From contig DSAI01000101.1 of NCBI GenBank assembly GCA_011372845.1, positions 1-5,309 on the forward strand: a DNA stretch of 5,309 nucleotides, read 5' to 3'. The notes under the pieces were generated by a model, which searched no databases, was not told the DNA's origin, and worked only from the letters and a program-made list of their open reading frames with translations. Source of the DNA: Actinomycetota bacterium (GTDB taxonomy: Bacteria > Actinomycetota > Coriobacteriia > Anaerosomatales > Anaerosomataceae). Numbering within the stretch: the first letter of the stretch is position 1; each line of letters starts with the position of its first letter. Position numbers and translations under genes: made by a program. Below are positions 1-5,309 of this stretch, piece by piece.

Positions 1-369
1 AAGCGTGAAGACATCCTCGAGTGGGTCAAGGCCGCTCCGGCCCTCGAGCTCGCCGAGCTCGTCAAGGAGATGGAAGAGGTCTTCGGTGTCTCGGCTGCCG
101 CGCCTGTGGCCGCCGCCGCTCCTGCCGCCGGCGAAGTCGCCGCTGTGGAGGAGAAGGACAGCTTCGACGTGGTCATCGCCTCGGCTGGAGGCACGAAGAT
201 CCAGGTCATCAAGGTCGTGCGTGAGCTCGACTCGAACCTCGGTCTCAAGGAGGCCAAGGATCTCGTGGACTCAGCCCCGAAGGCGGTCCTCACGGGCGTG
301 AACAAGGAGAAGGCCGACGAGGCCAAGGCCAAGCTCGAGGAAGCCGGCGCCACCGTCGAGGTCAAGTAG
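1..369 (+). CDS. rplL: 50S ribosomal protein L7/L12, partial (5' end outside window)
   Basis: L7/L12 forms the flexible stalk of the large ribosomal subunit, where its dimers recruit and activate translational GTPases such as EF-Tu and EF-G. The frame is open from base 1 to TAG at 367-369, giving 122 visible residues. The family is usually about 120-130 aa, so only a few N-terminal residues are missing. Visible residues 1-30 are the helical N-terminal dimerisation domain that binds L10. Residues 31-51 are an Ala/Pro-rich flexible hinge. Residues 52-122 are the globular C-terminal domain, with the signature factor-binding stretch [10 protein letters not shown] (66-75), then [14 protein letters not shown] (80-93) and the usual ending ATVEVK. 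An internal ATG at base 70 is not the start, because the frame upstream is clearly L7/L12. rplJ would be expected just upstream, outside the window. Identification is secure; the true start is not visible. Confidence 0.97.
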   Translation, partial: KREDILEWVKAAPALELAELVKEMEEVFGVSAAAPVAAAAPAAGEVAAVEEKDSFDVVIASAGGTKIQVIKVVRELDSNLGLKEAKDLVDSAPKAVLTGVNKEKADEAKAKLEEAGATVEVK

Positions 370-382
370 CTCTGGGCCAAAG

Positions 383-402
383 CGGGGAGCTATACGGCCC
401 CG
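383..402 (+). other. small GC-rich stem-loop after rplL
   Basis: CGGGG at 383-387 can pair with CCCCG at 398-402 around a 10-base loop, 13 bases after the rplL stop codon. Five G-C pairs with a large loop and no U-tract make a weak structure that could arise by chance in GC-rich DNA. It may add to the larger hairpin downstream as a 3' end stabiliser or pause element for the rplL message, which is inference. Confidence 0.3.
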
Positions 403-410
403 TGACAGGT

Positions 411-446
411 TCGTGGCCGACGGCGCTCAAGCGCCGCCGGCCACGA
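411..446 (+). terminator. long stem-loop between rplL and rpoB: candidate attenuator/terminator or RNA processing site
   Basis: Bases 411-427 pair with 430-446, with a single A.C mismatch at 420/437. This gives 17 stem positions, nearly all G-C; the practical loop is TCAA at 427-430. There is no T-run after the stem (next bases CGCACACGAT), so it is not a classic intrinsic terminator, although U-poor terminator hairpins are often proposed in high-GC actinobacteria. In E. coli the rplL-rpoB spacer is known to hold a partial attenuator and an RNase III cleavage site, and this hairpin lies in the equivalent position. The structure is seen directly; its role (partial termination, processing or 3' end protection) is inferred. 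Confidence 0.65.
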
Positions 447-458
447 CGCACACGATAC

Positions 459-475
459 GTCAAGCGCTAGTTGAC
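459..475. repeat. short inverted repeat overlapping the -35 box
   Basis: GTCAA (459-463) and TTGAC (471-475) are perfect inverted arms separated by 7 bases, and the right arm is the core of the proposed -35 hexamer. This could be an operator half-site pair, or just a chance 5-base repeat. I do not recognise it as the site of any known regulator. Confidence 0.25.
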
Positions 476-499
476 CGGGGGAATCACCTTCGGTAGACT
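471..499 (+). promoter_or_regulatory. predicted sigma70/sigmaA-type promoter for rpoB-rpoC
   Basis: TTGACC at 471-476 matches the TTGACA -35 consensus at 5 of 6 positions. TAGACT at 494-499 matches TATAAT at 4 of 6 and has the key T-A----T bases. The spacer is exactly 17 bases, the optimal length. A start site would be expected at about 505-507, giving a 5' leader of roughly 45 bases before the rpoB GTG. Placement immediately after the 411-446 hairpin supports an independent promoter for the polymerase genes, as known for rpoB in mycobacteria. No transcription data are available here. Confidence 0.7.
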
Positions 500-534
500 G
501 AATGTTTGCGACTCTCAGTACGCCGCTCGGGTAT

Positions 535-541
535 AAGGAGG
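535..541 (+). promoter_or_regulatory. ribosome binding site that sets the rpoB start at GTG 551
   Basis: AAGGAGG at 535-541 is a near-perfect Shine-Dalgarno sequence, ending 9 bases before GTG at 551. It decides the start codon. The open frame extends upstream to a TTG at 506, but that codon lies at the predicted transcription start and the extension would translate through the Shine-Dalgarno sequence itself. A CTG at 548 is in frame but is a much rarer start codon. Confidence 0.88.
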
Positions 542-550
542 AATAACCTG

Positions 551-3500
551 GTGCCGCGCGAAGCAGGTTCCCCCGTTCCCGCAGGTGCTCGCCTGCGCCG
601 TTCGTTCGCGAAGATCCCAGAGATCCTAGAGGTCCCCAATCTCATCGCGATACAGACAGACAGTTTCAAATGGTTCCTCGAAGAGGGACTCCAGGACACG
701 TTCCAGGACATATCTCCGATCAGCGACTTCACCGACACGCTTGCGGTGGAGTTTGGCGCGCACGAGTTCGGTGACGCGAAGTACTCCGTGGAGGAGTGCA
801 AGGAGAAAGACATGTCCTACCAGGCGCCCTTGTTCGTGGAGGTGCGCTTCATCAACAAAGAGACCGGCGAGATGAAGGAGCAGCAGGTCTTCATGGGCGA
901 TTTCCCGCTCATGAGCGATCGCGGCACCTTCGTCATCAACGGCACCGAGCGCGTGGTCGTATCGCAGTTGGTGCGGTCACCCGGCGCGTACTTTAAGTGG
1001 GATGTGCGTAACAACAAGAGCTATGCGGTCGGATCGGTCATCCCGAGCCGCGGCGCGTGGCTGGAGTTCGAGATCGGCCGCCCGTGGTTCTCATGGGTGG
1101 CAGCCGGTCGTCCGATGGAGATCGACAAGCAGTTCGGCGAGGCGTACGTGCGCGTCGACCGCAAGCGCAAGGTGCCGGCAACGGTGCTCATCCGGGCGTT
1201 GGGAATCGCGGAGACCGAGGAGGAGATGGTCGACATCCTCGGGGACACTTTCGTGGTGCGCCAGACGCTCGCACGCGACCACACGACCACCCGCGAAGAG
1301 GCTCTGATAGAGCTTTACAAGCGACTCCGTCCCGGCGAGCCCGCGAACGTGGAGTCTGCGCGGTCGCTCCTCGACGGCCTCTTCTTCAACCCGCAGCGCT
1401 ACGATCTCGGCAAGGTCGGCCGGTTCATGTTGAATCGCAAGCTCGACGTGTCGATCCCCGAGGAGGTCCACACGCTCACGAACGAGGACGTCGTGGGCAT
1501 GCTGAAGTTCCTCGTCGGCCTGTGGGAGCAGGACTACCGCGAGCACATCACGGACGATGTCGCTTCCACGATTCGCGCCAAGTTCGAGACCGTCCGGCTC
1601 GGTGACGCCGATCGCGGCTACGAGGTCGACGACATCGACCACTTCGGCAACCGTCGGGTGCGAAGCGTGGGAGAGTTGATCCAGAACCAGTTCCGCATCG
1701 GTCTGGCGCGCATGGAGCGTGTCGTCCGCGAGCGCATGACCACTCAGGACGTGGAGCAGATCACGCCGCAGTCGCTCATCAACATCAGGCCGATCGTGGC
1801 CTCAATCAAGGAGTTCTTCGGCTCCTCGCAGCTCTCGCAGTTCATGGACCAGACCAACCCACTCTCCGGCCTCACGCACAAGCGCCGCGTCTCGGCCCTC
1901 GGCCCCGGCGGTCTGTCGCGCGAGCGTGCCGGCTTCGAAGTGCGTGACGTGCATCCGTCGCACTACGGTCGCATGTGCCCCATCGAGACGCCTGAAGGCC
2001 CGAACATCGGCCTCATCGGCTCTCTGGCCACGTTCGCCCGTATCAACCGGTACGGCTTCATCGAGACGCCGTACCGCACGGTGGTCAAGGGCAAGGTGAC
2101 CGACGAGATCGTCTACCTCACGGCGGATGCCGAGGAAGCCTACATCATCGCCCAGGCGGCGGAGCCGATCGACCCTAAGACCGGCAAGTTCCTGAATGAG
2201 CGCGTGCTGTGCCTCACCAAGGGCGGGAACCCGGAGGACGTGGAGCCCGAGCGCGTCGACCTGATGGACGTGAGTGCCCGCCAGATCGTCTCGGTCGCCA
2301 CCGCGCTCATCCCGTTCCTTGAGCATGACGACGCCAACCGCGCCCTGATGGGCTCGAACATGCAGCGCCAGGCGGTCCCGCTCCTCACTCCGTCAGCGCC
2401 GTTGATCGGCACCGGTATGGAGTATCGCGCGGCGGTCGACACTGGCGAGATCCTGATCGCCAGGCGTGCTGGCACCGTGTCGTATGTCGACAGCATGGCG
2501 ATCGAGGTCACCACCAAAGACGGTGTCGATCGTTACGTGCTCCCCAAGTTCACGAGGTCGAACCAGGGGACCTGCATCAACCATCGTCCGCTTGTCGCCA
2601 CTGGTGACAAGGTCGTCGAGGGCCAGGTGCTCGCCGACGGACCGTCCACCGAGGCTGGCGAGATGGCCCTCGGTCAGAACCTGCTCGTGGCGTTCATGCC
2701 GTGGGAGGGCTACAACTACGAGGACGCGATCATCCTTTCCGAGCGCCTCGTTCGTGACGACCTGCTGACCTCGATCCATATCGAGGAGTATGAGGTCGAA
2801 GCTCGCGATACGAAGCTTGGTCCGGAAGAGATAACCCGCGAGATCCCCAACGTGGGTGAGGACATCCTGGCGAACCTCGATGAGGATGGCATCATCCGCA
2901 TCGGCGCCGAGGTCTTCCCCGGCGATGTGCTCGTGGGCAAGGTCACACCAAAGGGCGAGACCGAGCTCACGGCGGAGGAGCGGCTGCTTCGCGCGATCTT
3001 CGGTGAGAAGGCGCGCGAAGTGCGTGACACATCGCTGAAGGTGCCGCACGGCGAGACCGGCCGTGTGATCGCTGTCCACAAGATGAGCCGCGACAACGGC
3101 GATGACCTCAACCCGGGTGTGAACGAGCTCGTCCGGGTGTACGTCGCCCAGAAGCGCAAGATCCAGGAGGGTGACAAGCTCGCTGGACGTCACGGCAACA
3201 AGGGTGTCATCTCCAAGATCCTTCCGGTCGAGGACATGCCGTTCCTCGCCGATGGTACGCCGGTCGACATCATCCTCAACCCGCTCGGTGTGCCGAGCCG
3301 TATGAACATCGGGCAGCTGCTCGAGACGCACCTCGGCTGGGCCGCACGCGTGGGCTGGAGTGACGACGCCAAGCAGACCGCGCCGATAGCGGGGCCGATC
3401 CACATCGCCACGCCGGTGTTCGACGGCGCCAAGGAACATGAGATATCCGAAACGCTCGCCAAGGCCGACCGCAACGTCAGGCTGCAGGCGAAGGATCGGT

Positions 3501-4177
3501 ACGGCAAGCACGTCTACGACCCGGTCGTGCCTACGATCTCCGACGAGGGCAAGACCCAGCTGTTCGACGGACGTACCGGCGAGCCGTTCCGCCAGCCGGT
3601 CACCATCGGCATGATCTACATCCTGAAGCTGCTGCACCTGGTGGACGACAAGATCCACGCGCGTTCCACGGGCCCGTACTCACTGATCACCCAGCAGCCG
3701 CTGGGAGGCAAGGCCCAGTTCGGCGGTCAGCGTTTCGGTGAGATGGAAGTGTGGGCGCTGTATGCCTATGGCGCCGCGTATGTGCTCCAGGAGATCCTCA
3801 CCGTCAAGTCCGACGACGTCCTCGGACGTGTGAAGGCGTATGAGGCCATCGTGAAGGGTGAGAACATCCCTGAGCCTGGTATCCCCGAGAGCTTCAAGGT
3901 CCTCGTCAAGGAGATGCAGTCGCTGTGTCTCGACGTGGAGATCGTCTCGGAGACGGGCGAGGAGATAGAGCCCAAAGAGGACGAGGACGACGTGTTCCGC
4001 ACCGCTGAGGAGCTCGGACTCGACCTCACCGGGATGGAAAGCGCGCGTCCCGGTGGCGGGCGCGGTGGCGCGGACGACGGGTCGGACGAGTCTCTCGACG
4101 ACCTGGACACGTCGGAGATCGACCTCTCGCTGGAGTTCAGCGGGGACGATGACAACGCCCTTGGTGGCGACGATTAG
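551..4177 (+). CDS. rpoB: DNA-directed RNA polymerase subunit beta
   Basis: RpoB is the beta subunit of cytoplasmic RNA polymerase; with beta' it forms the catalytic cleft, and it holds the RNA path and the rifampicin pocket. The GTG start gives 1208 aa, slightly longer than mycobacterial beta (about 1170-1180) and shorter than E. coli (1342). The N-terminal protrusion/lobe region comes first. The rifampicin region lies at 426-450, followed by [20 protein letters not shown] and [21 protein letters not shown] is at 718-726 (E724/D725). The flap tip is at about 806-819 ([14 protein letters not shown]), [12 protein letters not shown] holds K876 and K884 (E. coli K1065/K1073), and H1036 in KIHARS corresponds to E. 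coli H1237. The large E. coli insertions in the lobe and before the active-site lysines are absent. Compared with mycobacterial beta there is extra sequence at about 176-200 and 322-359, and an acidic tail at 1162-1208. rpoC follows after 65 bases, consistent with one transcript. No frameshift or internal stop is seen. Confidence 0.99.
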   Translation: MPREAGSPVPAGARLRRSFAKIPEILEVPNLIAIQTDSFKWFLEEGLQDTFQDISPISDFTDTLAVEFGAHEFGDAKYSVEECKEKDMSYQAPLFVEVRFINKETGEMKEQQVFMGDFPLMSDRGTFVINGTERVVVSQLVRSPGAYFKWDVRNNKSYAVGSVIPSRGAWLEFEIGRPWFSWVAAGRPMEIDKQFGEAYVRVDRKRKVPATVLIRALGIAETEEEMVDILGDTFVVRQTLARDHTTTREEALIELYKRLRPGEPANVESARSLLDGLFFNPQRYDLGKVGRFMLNRKLDVSIPEEVHTLTNEDVVGMLKFLVGLWEQDYREHITDDVASTIRAKFETVRLGDADRGYEVDDIDHFGNRRVRSVGELIQNQFRIGLARMERVVRERMTTQDVEQITPQSLINIRPIVASIKEFFGSSQLSQFMDQTNPLSGLTHKRRVSALGPGGLSRERAGFEVRDVHPSHYGRMCPIETPEGPNIGLIGSLATFARINRYGFIETPYRTVVKGKVTDEIVYLTADAEEAYIIAQAAEPIDPKTGKFLNERVLCLTKGGNPEDVEPERVDLMDVSARQIVSVATALIPFLEHDDANRALMGSNMQRQAVPLLTPSAPLIGTGMEYRAAVDTGEILIARRAGTVSYVDSMAIEVTTKDGVDRYVLPKFTRSNQGTCINHRPLVATGDKVVEGQVLADGPSTEAGEMALGQNLLVAFMPWEGYNYEDAIILSERLVRDDLLTSIHIEEYEVEARDTKLGPEEITREIPNVGEDILANLDEDGIIRIGAEVFPGDVLVGKVTPKGETELTAEERLLRAIFGEKAREVRDTSLKVPHGETGRVIAVHKMSRDNGDDLNPGVNELVRVYVAQKRKIQEGDKLAGRHGNKGVISKILPVEDMPFLADGTPVDIILNPLGVPSRMNIGQLLETHLGWAARVGWSDDAKQTAPIAGPIHIATPVFDGAKEHEISETLAKADRNVRLQAKDRYGKHVYDPVVPTISDEGKTQLFDGRTGEPFRQPVTIGMIYILKLLHLVDDKIHARSTGPYSLITQQPLGGKAQFGGQRFGEMEVWALYAYGAAYVLQEILTVKSDDVLGRVKAYEAIVKGENIPEPGIPESFKVLVKEMQSLCLDVEIVSETGEEIEPKEDEDDVFRTAEELGLDLTGMESARPGGGRGGADDGSDESLDDLDTSEIDLSLEFSGDDDNALGGDD
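1826..1897 (+). other. rpoB: rifampicin-resistance-determining region (cluster I) of rpoB
   Basis: Codons 426-449 align with E. coli RpoB 509-532. The four positions most often mutated to resistance carry the sensitive residues: Q430 (E. coli Q513), D433 (D516), H443 (H526) and S448 (S531). The position equivalent to E. coli N518 is Thr (T435) instead of Asn. On this sequence the polymerase is predicted to bind rifamycins normally, with T435 the only notable departure in the segment; the effect of that Thr is unknown to me. Confidence 0.85.
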
Positions 4178-4201
4178 GGGCCCGGTCGGGACGAACGGGT
4201 A

Positions 4202-4221
4202 GGCGCCCGACTCGGGGCGCT
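4202..4221 (+). other. weak stem-loop in the rpoB-rpoC spacer
   Basis: GCGCCC at 4203-4208 pairs with GGGCGC at 4215-4220 around a 6-base loop, with a possible extra G.U pair outside. It lies 9 bases before the rpoC Shine-Dalgarno sequence and has no T-run after it, so it is unlikely to be a terminator. It could pause polymerase or be cut to separate the two messages, but may simply reflect GC-rich sequence. I see no convincing -35/-10 pair in this spacer. Confidence 0.35.
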
Positions 4222-4229
4222 CACCGGAT

Positions 4230-4234
4230 GGAGG
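4230..4234 (+). promoter_or_regulatory. ribosome binding site that sets the rpoC start at TTG 4243
   Basis: GGAGG at 4230-4234 ends 8 bases before TTG at 4243, which opens the correct RpoC frame. The nearby ATGs do not work: ATG 4228 reads three codons to TGA, and ATG 4236 is one base from the Shine-Dalgarno sequence and reaches a stop after 12 codons in the wrong frame. Confidence 0.85.
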
Positions 4235-4242
4235 AATGAACG

Positions 4243-5309
4243 TTGCTCGACGTCGACGTCAACAACTTCGATAAGCTCCGCATCGGGCTTGCCAGCTCGG
4301 AGCAGATACGCCAGTGGTCACGCGGCGAGGTCAAGAAGCCCGAGACCATCAACTACCGCACGCTCAAGCCTGAGAAGGACGGCCTGTTCTGCGAGAAGAT
4401 CTTCGGTCCTACCAAGGACTGGGAGTGCTTCTGCGGGAAGTACAAGCGCATCCGCTTCAAGGGGATCATCTGCGAGCGCTGTGGCGTGGAGGTCACGCGT
4501 GCCAAGGTGCGCCGTGAGCGCATGGGCCATATCGAACTCGCGGCCCCCGTCTCGCACATCTGGTACTTCAAGGGCGTGCCGAGCCGAATGGGCTACCTGC
4601 TCGACATCGCCCCGCGCGATCTTGAGAAGGTGCTCTACTTTGCGTCATCCATCATCACTTCGGTGAACGAGGAGGACCGCGAGGCCGATCTTGAGATGCT
4701 GCGTGATGAGCTTGAATCCGACGTGCAGTCCCTCGAAGCCGACGTGGCCGAGGAGAAGGCGCAGATCGAGGCCGAGCGCGACCGTCTCGTCGCGATAGCG
4801 AAGGGCGAGCTCGAGCCCGAGGAGGGGGAATCCTTCGACGAGGAGGTCGACCCCGCCGACCGTATCAAGAAGCTCGAAGCCGAAGCGAAGCGTGACATCA
4901 AGGACCTTGAGGAGGAACTCGAGGAGCGGCGCGCTCTGCTCCGCGAGGCCTTCGACCGCTTCCAGAAGCTCGCGGTCAAGGACCTCGTCAACGACGAGAC
5001 GCTCTACCGTGAGATGAAGCTCCGCTACGGCGACTACTTCCGTGGCGGCATGGGAGCGGAGGCCATCCAGGACCTGCTCCGCCAGATCGACATGAAGGTC
5101 CTGTCTGACGATTTGAAGCAGCAGATCGACGAGGGCAAGGGTCAGAAGAAGCAGAAGGCGATCAAGCGCCTCAAGGTCGTCTCCGCGTTCCTGCACTCGG
5201 ACAACCGTGCCGAGTGGATGATTCTCGAGGCGATTCCCGTCATCCCGCCGGACCTGCGTCCGATGGTGCAGCTTGACGGTGGTCGCTTCGCGACATCGGA
5301 TCTGAACGA
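4243..5309 (+). CDS. rpoC: DNA-directed RNA polymerase subunit beta', partial (3' end outside window)
   Basis: Beta' carries the catalytic Mg-binding motif and the clamp of RNA polymerase. Only 355 complete codons plus two bases are present, so the NADFDGD active site and the trigger loop lie beyond the right edge. The TTG start is supported by GGAGG 8 bases upstream and by the early appearance of family sequence ([18 protein letters not shown]). The N-terminal zinc-binding domain is intact, with C62, C64, C77 and C80 in [10 protein letters not shown]...[37 protein letters not shown] follows. Residues about 143-240 are a highly charged helical hairpin: two helices rich in Glu, Lys, Arg and Leu around an acidic, Pro-containing tip at 187-206. 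This matches the position of the insertion known in actinobacterial beta'. The conserved core resumes at about 241 and reaches [23 protein letters not shown] at the window end. It forms the expected operon partner of rpoB. No disruption is seen. Confidence 0.98.
   Translation, partial: MLDVDVNNFDKLRIGLASSEQIRQWSRGEVKKPETINYRTLKPEKDGLFCEKIFGPTKDWECFCGKYKRIRFKGIICERCGVEVTRAKVRRERMGHIELAAPVSHIWYFKGVPSRMGYLLDIAPRDLEKVLYFASSIITSVNEEDREADLEMLRDELESDVQSLEADVAEEKAQIEAERDRLVAIAKGELEPEEGESFDEEVDPADRIKKLEAEAKRDIKDLEEELEERRALLREAFDRFQKLAVKDLVNDETLYREMKLRYGDYFRGGMGAEAIQDLLRQIDMKVLSDDLKQQIDEGKGQKKQKAIKRLKVVSAFLHSDNRAEWMILEAIPVIPPDLRPMVQLDGGRFATSDLN

Noticed and set aside
506..550. N-terminal extension of RpoB from TTG 506 (15 extra residues)
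   Set aside because: It would translate through the Shine-Dalgarno sequence at 535-541, begins at the predicted transcription start, has no ribosome binding site of its own and does not resemble the family. GTG 551 is better supported.
651..662. Three tandem copies of ACAG in early rpoB
   Set aside because: Short coding coincidence within a conserved peptide (AIQTDSF); no sign of a functional repeat or frameshift.
1057..1642. Overlapping frames of about 180 codons on both strands inside rpoB
   Set aside because: Shadows of the rpoB reading frame: Arg/Gly/Pro/Ala-rich or Val/Leu/Asp-rich compositions typical of off-frame GC-rich DNA, and no sign of their own promoter or ribosome binding site.
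2393..3658. 421-codon open frame on the minus strand inside rpoB
   Set aside because: It lies wholly antisense to strongly conserved rpoB sequence. Long antisense frames are expected where third positions are G/C-rich, and the product shows no recognisable domain.
4181..4190. CCCG-GT-CGGG inverted repeat just after the rpoB stop
   Set aside because: A 2-base loop cannot close a hairpin and the arms are only 4 bases; expected by chance in GC-rich sequence.
4236..4274. Twelve-codon ORF starting at ATG 4236 across the rpoC start
   Set aside because: Only one base separates it from the Shine-Dalgarno sequence and the Arg-rich product is out of frame with rpoC; chance ATG.
4289..4666. 125-codon + strand frame over the start of rpoC
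   Set aside because: Its product is Arg/Ser-rich low-complexity sequence, while the frame from TTG 4243 gives clear beta' sequence with the zinc-binding cysteines.
4645..5196. 183-codon minus-strand frame opposite rpoC
   Set aside because: Antisense to the coiled-coil insertion; the Leu/Val/Asp/Glu-rich composition is the complement of Glu/Lys/Leu codons, not an independent protein.

Overview
This is an ordinary but informative piece of a bacterial core operon: the end of rplL (ribosomal protein L7/L12), all of rpoB (RNA polymerase beta) and the first quarter of rpoC (RNA polymerase beta'). All three are on the + strand. I see no mobile element, CRISPR array, tRNA/rRNA or accessory cassette, and no new multi-gene system.

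Likely organism: the DNA is G+C-rich with strong G/C preference at third codon positions. The proteins read like Actinomycetota. RpoB tracks the mycobacterial sequence closely around the rifampicin pocket and the C-terminal clamp, and RpoC carries the long helical insertion after about residue 140 that is typical of actinobacterial beta'. RpoB has its own insertions relative to Mycobacterium, and an acidic tail. I infer a deep-branching actinobacterium (Coriobacteriia or a neighbouring class) rather than a mycobacterium or streptomycete; the class is not proven from this window.

Layout: 1-369 is rplL, missing only a few N-terminal codons. 370-550 is a 181-base spacer that appears to be a control region. 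It holds a small GC hairpin, a long near-perfect hairpin without a U-tract (411-446), a short inverted repeat over the -35 box, a good sigma70-type promoter (TTGACC-17-TAGACT, 471-499) and a strong Shine-Dalgarno sequence. 551-4177 is rpoB with a GTG start (1208 aa). 4178-4242 is a 65-base spacer with a weak hairpin and a Shine-Dalgarno sequence but no visible promoter. 4243-5309 is rpoC with a TTG start, running off the right edge (355 complete codons).

How the parts work together: L7/L12 is needed in several copies per ribosome, while beta and beta' are needed at much lower levels and in equal amounts. A hairpin that could reduce read-through from rplL, followed at once by a fresh promoter for rpoB-rpoC, fits partial uncoupling of ribosomal-protein and polymerase expression. 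The close spacing of rpoB and rpoC fits co-transcription. The points most worth a second look are this control region, the RpoB-specific insertions and acidic tail, and the RpoC coiled-coil insertion.
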